Both the position numbers and the translations under genes were made by a program. From positions 124,001 to 188,000 of the forward strand of contig DAHUXH010000020.1 in assembly GCA_027307235.1 (NCBI GenBank): a DNA stretch of 64,000 nucleotides, given 5' to 3'. This document shows, in pieces, positions 25,834-34,883 of this stretch (positions are counted from its first letter, which is position 1; every line of letters begins with the position of its first letter). The DNA is from Vulcanimicrobiota bacterium (GTDB taxonomy: Bacteria; Vulcanimicrobiota; Vulcanimicrobiia; Vulcanimicrobiales; Vulcanimicrobiaceae). The notes below the pieces were generated by a model. It did no database searches. It worked only from the letters and a program-made list of their open reading frames with translations, and was not told the DNA's origin.

Positions 25834-26441
25834 AGCTCGGCATCTTCGGCGGCACGTTCGACCCGGTTCACAACGCGCATCTCTTTGTCGCGGAGCAGGC
25901 GCGTTTGCTCGAAGAACTCGACCGCGTGCTCTTCGTTCCGACCAAGAATCAGCAGCACCGCAATCAGGCCTTGGCATCGGCACAAGATCGCTGCGCGATG
26001 CTCTCGCGCGCCATCGCGCCCAACGACGCCTTCGTCCTCGACGAGACCGATCTGCGCGACGACGCGACCGGTCTTACCGCCGACTTGCTACCGAAATTGC
26101 AGGAACGCCACCCGCACGCACGGTTCACCTTCATCATCGGCGCGGATTCATTGGTCAATTCGACCTGGATGCGCTTTGACGAAGTGCTCGAACACCTCGA
26201 GCGTTTTGTGATCGCTCCGCGGCCCGGAGTTCGCCCCGAAGCGCTGCAACGGGCGATCGGCGCCGTGCCGCATCGTTTGCGCGAAAAGATCGGAACGTTG
26301 AACATGCCGGAGATTGCGGAATCCGCGACGCTGGTGCGCACCCTGCTCGCGCAGGGCCGCAGCGTGCGGTATCTCGTGCCCGACGCGGTATGGGAGCACA
26401 TTCGCTCGCACGGATTGTACAACGTCGCCGCGCATGCGTAG
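25830..26441 (+). CDS. nadD: Nicotinate-nucleotide adenylyltransferase
   Basis: 203 residues. Makes nicotinate adenine dinucleotide from NaMN and ATP on the way to NAD. N-terminal GIFGGTFDPVHNAHL supplies the nucleotidyltransferase H-x-x-H site (His at about 16 and 19); FVPTKNQQHR (about 41) and FIIGADSLVN (about 100) are also typical. In many genomes nadD is followed by yqeK and rsfS; here it is followed by a DUF3465 lipoprotein gene that overlaps it by 8 bases. Confidence 0.95.
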   Translation: MKLGIFGGTFDPVHNAHLFVAEQARLLEELDRVLFVPTKNQQHRNQALASAQDRCAMLSRAIAPNDAFVLDETDLRDDATGLTADLLPKLQERHPHARFTFIIGADSLVNSTWMRFDEVLEHLERFVIAPRPGVRPEALQRAIGAVPHRLREKIGTLNMPEIAESATLVRTLLAQGRSVRYLVPDAVWEHIRSHGLYNVAAHA

Positions 26442-26838
26442 CGCATCGGCGGCCGTCATCTGCGCTCTCGCGCTCGTTTCATGCGCGCCGGACCGGGTGG
26501 ACAACGACACATTGTGCCATGCCTACCTCAACCGTGCGTCGCACGTCGAAGTGGTTGCCGGCGGAACGGTGTTGCGGCTCCTGGGGACACGCGGCGAATC
26601 CGCTAGTCCGCACGAAGGATTTCTGTTGCGCGTCACCACCCCGTGCGACGCAATCTTGCGCGTCGAGACCAACGTGGCATTCACCGGGACGATTCCGGTG
26701 CAACGCGGCCAACGCGTGGTCGTCAAGGGCGAGTACGAGACCGATGCGACCGGCGGCGTCATCCATTGGACTCACCGCGATCCGCGCGGGCACCATCCCG
26801 ACGGCTTCATCGACGTGGGCGGACACCGCTACAACTGA
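26434..26838 (+). CDS. DUF3465 family lipoprotein
   Basis: 134 residues from ATG 26434. The N-terminus (RSASAAVICALALVSCAP) is a lipoprotein signal with the lipidated Cys at residue 17. The rest matches DUF3465: a short OB-like barrel with VRxE-type strands, RVVVKGEYETDATGGVIHW and THRDPRGHHPDGFIDVGG near the end, the GGxIHWTHxDP signature of the family. Function of DUF3465 is unknown. It overlaps nadD by 8 bases and the maf ATG (TGATG), so it belongs to this operon rather than being an insertion. Confidence 0.8.
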   Translation: MRSASAAVICALALVSCAPDRVDNDTLCHAYLNRASHVEVVAGGTVLRLLGTRGESASPHEGFLLRVTTPCDAILRVETNVAFTGTIPVQRGQRVVVKGEYETDATGGVIHWTHRDPRGHHPDGFIDVGGHRYN

Positions 26839-27446
26839 TGCGCACGCTCGAACGCATCGTCTTGGCGAGCGCATCGCCGCGGCGGCTCGAGTTGTTGCGC
26901 GCGCTCGGTCTCGAGGTGCTGGTCGTCCCAAGCGACTACCACGAACCTGACGTTCCGAACCTAACGCCGCGGGAGTTGGCGATCGCGCATGCGCGCGAAA
27001 AAGCCATGGACGTGCGCAACCGCGTTCCGCACAACGTCCTGGTCGCGGCGGACACCGTAGTGGACGTTGACGGGACGCCCCTGGGCAAGCCGAAGGACGC
27101 AGCGCACGCGGCGGCGATGCTGCGCGCGCTCTCCGGACGGACGCACCTGGTGCACACCGCGTTCGCGCTCGCTCTTCCCGATGGTGGTGCGCTGGTCGAA
27201 GCGTGTGAGACAGCAAGCGTGCGCTTTTTCGCTCTCGACGACGATGAGATCGCCGGCTACGTGGCCGGCGGCGAGCCGATGGACAAAGCCGGCGCGTACG
27301 GCATTCAAGGCTACGGCGCGACGCTGGTCGAGCGGATCGAGGGCGACTTCTACACGGTCATGGGACTGCCGGTGGCACGCTTGGCACGCGCATTGCGCGG
27401 CTTGGGAATCGCGCTGCCGACGGCGAACCCTCGCCTCCAGCCGTGA
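26838..27446 (+). CDS. maf: Maf family nucleotide pyrophosphatase
   Basis: 202 residues. Maf proteins hydrolyse dTTP/UTP or modified nucleotides to monophosphates, keeping them out of nucleic acids. Visible: IVLASASPRRLELL at the start, VAADTVVDVDGTPLGKP (about 68-84, catalytic Asp), and GEPMDKAGAYGIQGYG (about 145-160) with the substrate-specificity region. The KAGAYGIQG pattern is typical of dTTP/UTP-type YhdE members. ATG 26838 overlaps the preceding stop by one base. maf next to mreC is a common arrangement. Confidence 0.94.
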   Translation: MRTLERIVLASASPRRLELLRALGLEVLVVPSDYHEPDVPNLTPRELAIAHAREKAMDVRNRVPHNVLVAADTVVDVDGTPLGKPKDAAHAAAMLRALSGRTHLVHTAFALALPDGGALVEACETASVRFFALDDDEIAGYVAGGEPMDKAGAYGIQGYGATLVERIEGDFYTVMGLPVARLARALRGLGIALPTANPRLQP

Positions 27447-27465
27447 TCACCGCTCAAGGCGCATT

Positions 27466-28272
27466 GTGTTGACCTATCGCGACGAACGCCGTCTCATCGC
27501 GTTGCTTGCGATTATCATTCTGTCCGCGGCCGTCGCGTTGATGCAGATCACCGCCGCGCGCAACGGCACGACCAGCCCGATCGCCGTCGCCGGCTCAACC
27601 ATCTTCGCCGGAATCGAAAACGTCATCGGGATCACGACGTCGTGGGTTCGCACGACGACCGGCACCGTGCTCGATCTGCCCAATCTCGCACGCGACAACG
27701 CGACGTTGCGCGCGCGCAACGGCGCGCTTGCTCAAGAGAATGCGCGCTTGAATGAAGTCGTTCACGCCTATCGTGCCGATGCGGCGCTGCAACCGTTGAT
27801 CGAACGCTATCCGCGCGCGATCGAAGCACGCGCCATCGGTTTTCCGCCGGAGAACGAATCGCGCACGATCACGATCGATCGAGGCGCCAACGCCGGCATT
27901 CACAAGGACGATGGCGTGATATCGAACGGCGGCGTCGTGGGGCGCGTCGCCCAGGTCGGTCCGTTCACGAGCACGGTCGTCCTCATCACCGATTACACCA
28001 GCCGCATTCCCGCGGTGGTGCGTCGCGGACGCTGGTGGGGCATCGCCCGCGGCAACCTCGGCAGTGTGCGCATGGAATATATTTCACAAGATGCGCCGGT
28101 GCGTGCCGGCGACATGGTGGTCACCGGTGAAGGACGGTCGTTTCATGCCGGCGAGTTAATCGGTACCATCGTGTCGACCGAGCGCAGCGCCGCCAGTCTC
28201 TTCCAAACGGCCGTGGTGAAGACCGCGGTTGAACTCGGTGCCGTCGACCGCGTCCTCGTCGTCCCGAAGTAA
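27466..28272 (+). CDS. mreC: Rod shape-determining protein MreC
   Basis: 268 residues. One N-terminal membrane helix (about 10-28), a coiled coil (about 68-100, ARDNATLRARNGALAQENARLNEV read in two halves) and a periplasmic beta domain with DRGANAGIHKDDGVIS and GVVGRVAQVGPFTSTVVLI, the diagnostic MreC stretches. It links MreB filaments with peptidoglycan synthases in the elongation machinery. GTG at 27466 gives the normal N-terminus; the long frame upstream is a shadow of maf. mreB, usually upstream, is not in the window. Confidence 0.93.
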   Translation: MLTYRDERRLIALLAIIILSAAVALMQITAARNGTTSPIAVAGSTIFAGIENVIGITTSWVRTTTGTVLDLPNLARDNATLRARNGALAQENARLNEVVHAYRADAALQPLIERYPRAIEARAIGFPPENESRTITIDRGANAGIHKDDGVISNGGVVGRVAQVGPFTSTVVLITDYTSRIPAVVRRGRWWGIARGNLGSVRMEYISQDAPVRAGDMVVTGEGRSFHAGELIGTIVSTERSAASLFQTAVVKTAVELGAVDRVLVVPK

Positions 28273-28780
28273 GCCGCACGAAGCGCCGTACGTCGGCCCA
28301 CGCTGGTGGGTCGCGGCGCTGTGGCTCTTCGGTGCGATCATCGTGCAGCTCTCGCTCGCGCGCATGATCAACGTGCGCGGGACGATCCCGAGCACGATCG
28401 CGGTCGTCGTCGCGTGGTACGCGCTGCGCGCCGACGCGCGGCGTTCCGCATCGTTCGGACTGATCGCCGGACTCTGCGAAGATGTCATTGCGGGAACGAC
28501 CGGCGGGGCGTGGACGGTGTCGACGACACTCGCCGCGCTGTTCGCCAACCGCATCTCGAGCGGTTTCTTCGCCGACTCGATTCCGCTTGCGGCATTCGTC
28601 GCGTTCGCCACCACCATCGCGCGCAACACGATGTTTTGGGTAATGATGCGGTTTGAAGGCTATCCGCCGGGACTCGGCCGCATGCACCTGCGCGAGGCGA
28701 TCGTGCAAGCGATTCTCAACGCCGCCGTGATGATCGCACTCGTCGCGTTCACACGACGCGATCGGGCGCATCTGGCTTGA
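28229..28780 (+). CDS. mreD: Rod shape-determining protein MreD
   Basis: About 183 residues from TTG 28229, or 180 from GTG 28238; starts are ambiguous because both lie inside mreC. Five to six hydrophobic helices begin at WWVAALWLFGAIIVQLSLARM. LIAGLCEDVIAGTTGGAWTVSTTLAAL carries the conserved Gly/Asp-containing turn of MreD. It is a polytopic inner-membrane subunit of the elongation complex. It overlaps mreC by 44 bases and mrdA by three. Confidence 0.85.
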   Translation: MNSVPSTASSSSRSKPHEAPYVGPRWWVAALWLFGAIIVQLSLARMINVRGTIPSTIAVVVAWYALRADARRSASFGLIAGLCEDVIAGTTGGAWTVSTTLAALFANRISSGFFADSIPLAAFVAFATTIARNTMFWVMMRFEGYPPGLGRMHLREAIVQAILNAAVMIALVAFTRRDRAHLA

Positions 28781-30645
28781 GCACGTTCGCGGGACGCCCG
28801 TCACGGCGCAGCGACTGGCAGCGCTCGCCTTGGCGCATCGCCGGCTTCATCGCGGCTCTGGCGGCATTACTATTGGCACTGCTCGTGCGCTTGATCGACG
28901 TGCAACTCGTCCACGGCGAGCGCTATCGCAGCCAAGCGCAAGCCAATCAAATTCGCTTGATCCCGGTGGCGGCGCCGCGCGGCATCATCACCGATCGCAA
29001 CGGCGTGGTGCTGGTGCGCAGCCGGCCGTCGTTCGTCGTCGCGCTGATTCCCTCTGAAGTTCGCGACATCGACCGCGAACTCGATTCGCTCGCGAATGCC
29101 ATCGCGGTGCCGCGTGCAACGTTGATGCAGCGGCTGTTGCATCACCGCGGCATCAACTACAAGAATTTCGACGAGGTCGTCACGTACGAACCGTACGGTC
29201 CGGTGATTCTCGCGAGCGACCTGAAGGGTCCGTTGGTCGCGCGCATCGCCGAGCTGGTCGCCGATCTTCCCGGCGTCGATCTCGAAGTGCAGCCGGTGCG
29301 TGACTATCCGACCGGACCGTACGGCGCGCATCTGTTCGGCTACGTCGGAGCGATTACCGAAGACGAGTATCGCACGCTCAAGAGCAAAGGCTATTCGCCC
29401 AATGACGTTATCGGAAAAGATGGGCTCGAGTACACGTACGACGAGGAGTTGCGCGGTGTCCCAGGCGGCCAGCAAATCGCGGTGGATGCCGCGGGCGCCG
29501 TCGTCGCCGATGCGAAACTGCCGGCTAAAGCCGCGATTCCCGGCGACACGCTGGCGCTCAACGTGGATTGGCGGCTGCAGAGCATCGCCGAGCATGCGCT
29601 CGAAGATAAGCTCGTGGCCTGGGGTCACGCGACCGGACGAAAACTCTCCGGCGCCGTCGTCATCGAGGATCCCTGGACTGGCGCGATACTCGCGCTCGCG
29701 AGTTATCCCAACTTCAATCCGAACGATTTCGCCAACGGCATCGACGCACGCACGTTTTCACGCTACTTGAACGATCCGGCGATGCCGCTCTTCAATCGCG
29801 CTGTCGGTGCGGCGACGCCGACCGGCTCGACGTTCAAGCTTGTCACCGGCACCGCTGCGATCACCGAACATGCGGTAGGCGTCGACGAACCCGTCTACGA
29901 CAGCGGCGCGTGGAACTGCGGCGGCGCGATCTTTCGCGACATCGCGGCGCGCGGTCTGGGAAGAACGACGTTCGTGCCGGCGCTCGCCGCGTCGTCCGAC
30001 GGATACTTCTACCAGTTGTCGTGGCGTCTTGGCAACGAGCGATTGCGCAAATGGGCGCTGCTGTTCGGTCTTGCGAAACGCACCGGTATCGACGTTCCCG
30101 GTGAATACGAAGGCAATTGGCCGACCAACGAATGGATGATGAAGGTCGCGGGCGTTCCGCTCGAACCGAGCGACGTGTGCAGTCTGGGCATCGGGCAAGG
30201 CGCCATGCAAGCGACTCCCGTGCAGATGGCCAACGTCGTGAGCGTCGTCGTCAACGGCGGAACGCTGTACCGCCCGCAGATCGTGCATGCGATCCGCAAT
30301 CCGCACGGGGTCACCATCAAGACCTTCACGCCGCAAGTGATTCGCGACGTGCCGGGTGATCCGCAAGCATTTGCCGCAGTGCGCGACGGCATGGCGCGCG
30401 TCACGTCGCCGGGTGGAACCGCATACGGACTTGCCATCGACGGACTTCCTTTCGGCGGCAAGACGGGAACCGCCGAAACCGAAGGCGGTCGCGGGCCGAA
30501 CACGACCTGGTTCGTCGCTTTCGCTCCGGTCGATCATCCACAACTCGCGATGGCGGTCTTCGTCGAGAAGAGCGGCGGCTACGGCTCGGAAGTCGCCGCT
30601 CCGGTCGCACGCGAAATTCTCGTCAAATACTTCAATAAGAAATAA
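28777..30645 (+). CDS. mrdA: Penicillin-binding protein 2, elongation transpeptidase
   Basis: 622 residues. An N-terminal membrane helix (about 17-38), a pedestal domain (about 55-230, with GIITDRNGVVL) and the transpeptidase. Catalytic motifs: SxxK as TGSTFKLVTG (Ser near 350), SxN region as ASSDGYFYQL (about 408, SSD rather than SxN), and GGKTGTAET (about 560). It cross-links side-wall peptidoglycan with the partner polymerase RodA, which is not here. TTG at 28777 overlaps the mreD stop (TTGA). No plausible terminator follows; the next 199 bases (30646-30844) hold no gene I can support. Confidence 0.96.
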   Translation: MSTFAGRPSRRSDWQRSPWRIAGFIAALAALLLALLVRLIDVQLVHGERYRSQAQANQIRLIPVAAPRGIITDRNGVVLVRSRPSFVVALIPSEVRDIDRELDSLANAIAVPRATLMQRLLHHRGINYKNFDEVVTYEPYGPVILASDLKGPLVARIAELVADLPGVDLEVQPVRDYPTGPYGAHLFGYVGAITEDEYRTLKSKGYSPNDVIGKDGLEYTYDEELRGVPGGQQIAVDAAGAVVADAKLPAKAAIPGDTLALNVDWRLQSIAEHALEDKLVAWGHATGRKLSGAVVIEDPWTGAILALASYPNFNPNDFANGIDARTFSRYLNDPAMPLFNRAVGAATPTGSTFKLVTGTAAITEHAVGVDEPVYDSGAWNCGGAIFRDIAARGLGRTTFVPALAASSDGYFYQLSWRLGNERLRKWALLFGLAKRTGIDVPGEYEGNWPTNEWMMKVAGVPLEPSDVCSLGIGQGAMQATPVQMANVVSVVVNGGTLYRPQIVHAIRNPHGVTIKTFTPQVIRDVPGDPQAFAAVRDGMARVTSPGGTAYGLAIDGLPFGGKTGTAETEGGRGPNTTWFVAFAPVDHPQLAMAVFVEKSGGYGSEVAAPVAREILVKYFNKK

Positions 30646-30844
30646 CGCCCTCTCGGTTCGTCAAGCCGAGGCTCAGGAATCCTCCTCTCGAAGCCGCTAC
30701 CCCCAGGACGAGATTATCGTATGCGATGGAGTTATGAAACACGTCCGAAAGAACGATTGAAAATCAACATCCGATACCGTTAATGGATGCAATCGAACCG
30801 TAAGACGATGCCACCCAATTCCGGGCGGTTCCCATGGGCTTCTC

Positions 30845-31204
30845 TCACTTATGGCACGGTGCATCCAACAAATGTGGAACAACCATCATTAGACATGCAA
30901 GACCTGAACTGAGAATCGCAGCGGCTGCTAAGGCAATGATCATGCTTGAATGAAAGCTAGAGACTGCTGGAACGGTCTCCTTCGTTACGAACACGACTAT
31001 AGCGCCAATCACCAAACCGATCGCTGCAAACTCAATACTGTAAAGAACAGCCCATATGCGCAACAAGTCGATCTTTATTCCCCATCGCGGCGCGCATCCG
31101 ATTGTCGTCGTGGTCAGCGAATACATCGCTCCGAAACACGCGCCTCCGATGCCCCATGCAGCTAGAACCCCGAGCAACCCAAATAGATTTCTTGGCGCCT
31201 TCAC
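30845..31204 (-). CDS. Small three-helix membrane protein of unknown function
   Basis: 119 residues with three hydrophobic segments, about 5-28 (LFGLLGVLAAWGIGG), 46-74 (IWAVLYSIEFAAIGLVIGAI) and 84-112. I recognise no family. GTG at 31204 follows AAAGGAG at 11 bases, a good ribosome site. The surrounding 30.7-31.25 kb is near 45-50% GC, clearly below the rest of the window, so the gene may be a recent arrival. No adjacent gene on the same strand suggests a partner: the next upstream gene ends 45 bases away at 31249. Confidence 0.6.
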   Translation of the reverse strand: MKAPRNLFGLLGVLAAWGIGGACFGAMYSLTTTTIGCAPRWGIKIDLLRIWAVLYSIEFAAIGLVIGAIVVFVTKETVPAVSSFHSSMIIALAAAAILSSGLACLMMVVPHLLDAPCHK

Positions 31205-31248
31205 GGCTTTGACAACTCCTTTAGCAAATCAATGTCCGGTGCCCGGAG

Positions 31249-31578
31249 TTATGCGCTGCGGCGCGCTCCGTTGAGCGCTTCGCGTGTGAGGGCGAGCATC
31301 TCGCCGTGTTCCTCGCCGAGCGCGCGCTCCAAGTAGTCGATGCACCAGGGTTGTGCGATCAGCGCGAGGCGTTCGATGAGGTCGCGCCGCTGCGTTTGGT
31401 CGAGCGGTGTCTCTCCTTCGCTGAAGTCCAGCGCCCACGTGATCGCCGGCGGTTGGACCGGCGTTTCTTCCACGAGCGCGTGCGGTGCCGCGCTGCGAAC
31501 GACGATCGTTCCGGCGATGAAGAGCGCGATGCCGATCAGAAAGACGGCAAAGAACGCAAGCTCGAGATTACTCGGCAA
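31249..31578 (-). CDS. Small single-helix membrane protein, partner of downstream-copy DUF11 protein
   Basis: About 109 residues if it starts at TTG 31578, which overlaps the stop of the large DUF11-repeat gene; a longer frame to 31662 adds arginine-rich residues that shadow that gene. A single N-terminal helix (ELAFFAVFLIGIALFIAG, about 4-24) is followed by a linker and a helical tail with RLALIAQPWCIDYLERAL and EMLALTREALNG. The tail weakly resembles the HEAT-like tail of the 34884-35285 protein, and both genes sit directly after a large DUF11 gene. I infer they are paralogous partners. Function unknown. Confidence 0.6.
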   Translation of the reverse strand: MPSNLELAFFAVFLIGIALFIAGTIVVRSAAPHALVEETPVQPPAITWALDFSEGETPLDQTQRRDLIERLALIAQPWCIDYLERALGEEHGEMLALTREALNGARRSA

Positions 31579-34500
31579 CGACCTGTGCCGCCGCGCGCAA
31601 TTCCTCGAAGACGGCGGCGAGGGCTTCGTCGAGCGAACGATTTCCGCTCGTCGAGAGAACACGGTGAAATTCGTCGATCGGCAGATCCGCTAGCACACCG
31701 AACACCTCGAGCGCGGTGCGACGATAGGTGTCGAGTGCGTCGCTGCCGACGCCGTCACGCACCACGCGTGTGCCGAGCAGGTGCGCGTTGAGCAACCATG
31801 GCGTCACCGAACCGAGCGGCGCCGCCGCATCCATCTGCGCGATCAAGGCACGCAGCTCACCGGATGCGACCGGGCCGATCAAACGCACGGTGCCGGACGC
31901 AGGTGGTGCCAGCATCCCCGGCACGGCGTCGACGGCCAGTTGCGCCAGGTCGAGCATCGCGACGCGCGCGTCACGATCTTCCAAGTCCTTCGCCGTCACA
32001 GCCAAACGCGGCAGGCGCAACCGAACGAAAAACCGCTCGATCGGAGCGCGAGCGGCGCGCACGCTCTCGGAAAAGCGCGCTGCCTGATCGGGCGACGCAC
32101 CGGCGAGCGCGGTCGGCATCAAGAAGCGTAACGCGAAGAGGTGCTGCACGACGCCGCCCGCATCGGTACGTTCGAGCGTGCGCAACGTCTTGGTCAGCGC
32201 GTCGGCCGAAAAATCGGCGTACAGCGTCGGCTCGACGACGACAGGCGGCGCGGCCGGTTCCGGCTCGACCACGGTCACGATCTGCGCAACCGGCGCGACG
32301 GCGGGCGGCGGCACCGATACTTCAGGTGCCGGCAGCGCTGCCGGCGTGGGCGCTTCGAGCGGCGGCGCGGCGTGAGCTTCAGGCTCCTGCGTCAGCGCAG
32401 CCGCTGCTGGCGGCGGTGCGAACAGCGTCGCCACAGAGAGCGGCATGCCCGCGCTCGTCTCCGAGAGCGACGGATGCGCCAGCACGCGCAGCGCCGGCGC
32501 CGCGAGCGCCAGCGTTTCGCCGCCGTCCCATTCGAGCACGGCACGCGTCTCCAGCAAGGCGGTCGCCGGCAGCGGCGACATCGCCATCATCTCCCACGTC
32601 ATGCGCAGCGCAATCCCCGGAAGCACGTCGGCGAGCATCAAGCCGCGTTGCGACCACAACTGCGACATGCCCGCGTCATCAGGCACGCTGACGCCGTTGA
32701 TCGTCGTGGTTCCCGGAACATACACGGCAAGGTTCGTCGGCACGACACGCGCGAGCAGCCGTTCCGCGGGCCCGTCGCCGTCATTCCGCACCAAGAGTTC
32801 GTAACTCACGCGCTCGTTGGGTTCGATCGTTTCGCCGGGCGTCGAGCGCAGCGTCGCGCTTGCGGAGAACAGCGGTTTGGCGAAGGTCGGAATCGCGAGC
32901 GGCGGAAGCTGCAGCGCGCCGATACCGCGACCGTGCAGCCATCCTTCGATTTCCAGCGGCGCGTTGTGCGGAACCGCACGCAACAAACGGACGATGATGC
33001 GCGCTTCGCGCGAGGTCTCGGCCGGCACGTCGCCGAGCATCAAGCCGTCACGTTCACGGCGCGCGTCGATGGCGCGATCGATGGCAAGTTCGCTTGGAAG
33101 CGCGAGCGTCAGTTTGGCGTCGCGCAACACGTCGGAACCCGAGTTGGTGAAGCGCACCACTACTTCGGCGGTGCGATTGGGACGCATCGGCTCGCCGCCG
33201 ACGAACTCCCACGCCAGCCGCGTCGCATCGACGTGCGAACGCGAGCGTGCGATCACGGTGGCCGATCCGAGATCGACCTTGCCGGTGCCGTGTTCGAGCA
33301 TCGCGCCGAGCGTCACCGCCGTGCGATCGGGAACCGGCGACGCGATTCGCGCCGTGACGACGAACGTGCGCGCGACGTGCGGCAGCACGACGCCCAAATC
33401 AACGGTGAGGTCGTGCAGGGCCATCTCGCCGTCGCCTTCGGCGATGCGCACGTGTTCGAGATACGGACCGGGCAATAAGCGCAAGCGAATCGGGCGCTCG
33501 GGCGCCGTGCCGTCGTTGTAGACGTGAACGAGGAAACGCACGTCCTCGCGCGATTGTGCGACTCCCGACTCTGCTTCGACGAAGTTGCGCGCACGCACGA
33601 AGCGCGACATCGTGCGCACCGAGAGGCGGCGTCCGAACCGCCGTTCGCCGCCGCGCCAGCGCAAGAGCGCATCGACCGCGAGCGCGGGATCGCCGCCGGT
33701 GGGCACCGCGACGGTCGCATCGCATCCGACTTCAACAATGCGTCCCGCGCCGAGGTTTCCGATCGCGAAGATGCCCGCACCGACCACGTCGTCGGCGACC
33801 GGTTGTCCGTCGACGTGCGCGGAACCGTTGGTGAACGCCAAGCCCGGCGGGAGTGTGAACGCCACCGTCACGTTCTGCGCGATGCCGGTTCCGGTGTTGG
33901 CCGCGCGCACCACGATCGGAACGCGCTGCCCCGGAATCACGACGTCGTCGGTGAGAATCACGAGCGCCGTCTCGCCGTTGTCGAAATCGACCGGCGATGC
34001 GACGACGATCTCCGCGGAAGACACCGCGAACTCGCCGCACTCGCGCGCGGCGATCACGCCGGTGGCGTTGATGCGCGTGCCGTCGGGCAACGGTGAATCG
34101 ATCGCGGCTTGATATTCGACAATGACGCTCTGCCCGGGAGCGACGCGCTCGGCAACCACCTGCGCGCGATCGTAGTCGAACGGTTCGCCGTCCCCTTCAG
34201 GCAACGCGCGCCCGCCGACACGCGCGCTGCGCGCGACGTACGCGGTATGCTGCGGCACCGGAAGCATCGCGACCACGTCGTGCGCGCTCGACTGCCCGCT
34301 GTTGGCGATGGTCGCGCGCACCGAGATCACATCCCCGGGTTTGGGTTGCACCGGCGAGATGATGGTCAGCACCGTGTCGCTGCCGCGCAGATCGGGTTTA
34401 CTGCGCACGACGATGCGTTCGACATTGGACCCGATCGGTTGCGTTTGATCGGTCGCGAGCGCCGCCTGAACAAATAACTCGGTTCCGTCTTCGATCGTGT

Positions 34501-34834
34501 CTCCGATGCGGAACGTACTGACCACGCGGTGCTGCGACCCCGGCTCGAGGTCACCGACCGCCGCTCCGTTCAGATCAACGAACGTTTCATCGATCCCGAG
34601 CGGCCGATCGTCAATCGCATCGCTCTCGGCGACGTGCGACGCGCCCGGCGGCAGGGAGAAGCGCACGCGCGCGCCGGTCGCGGCGGCTCCGCCCAGGTTG
34701 GAAAAGGTGAACTCCGCGCGAATCGTCTCGCCCGGCGCGACGAAGCGCGACGGAACGAGCACGAGCGTGCGAAGACGCTCGGGGAGTGCGGGTGCGCCCG
34801 CTGCAAAAACTCCGGTCAGTGAACCTGCGGCCAC
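31568..34834 (-). CDS. Large DUF11/CARDB-like repeat protein, copy B
   Basis: 1088 residues. From about 20 to 790 there are six beta-sandwich repeats of about 120 residues, each built on a pattern like PGETIRAEFTFSNLGGAAATG, then VRFSLPPG and a DxxPGS-type strand; this is the DUF11/CARDB conserved-repeat style. A Pro/Ala-rich linker (about 800-880) leads to a conserved helical domain (about 890-1088) that includes VQHLFALRFLMP, RFFVRLRLPRLAV and VTPWLLNAHLLG. There is no signal peptide or membrane helix, although such repeats are normally on secreted proteins. GTG 34834 follows AAAGGAAG. It is a clear paralog of the protein at 35285-38533, with matching order throughout. Function unknown; a cytoplasmic scaffold or a protein exported in a non-classical way are both possible. 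Confidence 0.8.
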   Translation of the reverse strand: MAAGSLTGVFAAGAPALPERLRTLVLVPSRFVAPGETIRAEFTFSNLGGAAATGARVRFSLPPGASHVAESDAIDDRPLGIDETFVDLNGAAVGDLEPGSQHRVVSTFRIGDTIEDGTELFVQAALATDQTQPIGSNVERIVVRSKPDLRGSDTVLTIISPVQPKPGDVISVRATIANSGQSSAHDVVAMLPVPQHTAYVARSARVGGRALPEGDGEPFDYDRAQVVAERVAPGQSVIVEYQAAIDSPLPDGTRINATGVIAARECGEFAVSSAEIVVASPVDFDNGETALVILTDDVVIPGQRVPIVVRAANTGTGIAQNVTVAFTLPPGLAFTNGSAHVDGQPVADDVVGAGIFAIGNLGAGRIVEVGCDATVAVPTGGDPALAVDALLRWRGGERRFGRRLSVRTMSRFVRARNFVEAESGVAQSREDVRFLVHVYNDGTAPERPIRLRLLPGPYLEHVRIAEGDGEMALHDLTVDLGVVLPHVARTFVVTARIASPVPDRTAVTLGAMLEHGTGKVDLGSATVIARSRSHVDATRLAWEFVGGEPMRPNRTAEVVVRFTNSGSDVLRDAKLTLALPSELAIDRAIDARRERDGLMLGDVPAETSREARIIVRLLRAVPHNAPLEIEGWLHGRGIGALQLPPLAIPTFAKPLFSASATLRSTPGETIEPNERVSYELLVRNDGDGPAERLLARVVPTNLAVYVPGTTTINGVSVPDDAGMSQLWSQRGLMLADVLPGIALRMTWEMMAMSPLPATALLETRAVLEWDGGETLALAAPALRVLAHPSLSETSAGMPLSVATLFAPPPAAAALTQEPEAHAAPPLEAPTPAALPAPEVSVPPPAVAPVAQIVTVVEPEPAAPPVVVEPTLYADFSADALTKTLRTLERTDAGGVVQHLFALRFLMPTALAGASPDQAARFSESVRAARAPIERFFVRLRLPRLAVTAKDLEDRDARVAMLDLAQLAVDAVPGMLAPPASGTVRLIGPVASGELRALIAQMDAAAPLGSVTPWLLNAHLLGTRVVRDGVGSDALDTYRRTALEVFGVLADLPIDEFHRVLSTSGNRSLDEALAAVFEELRAAAQVVAE

Positions 34835-34883
34835 CTTGCTTCCTTTCCGTCTTGCCCCGGTGACGCCCTAGCGACTGCGGCGC

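Noticed and set aside
30356-30760. Plus-strand frame over the end of mrdA
   Set aside because: Mostly out-of-frame with mrdA and Ser/Arg-rich; no ribosome site and no family match.
32141-33478. Plus-strand frame of 445 codons
   Set aside because: Antisense of the DUF11 copy B gene; Arg/Gln-rich shadow.
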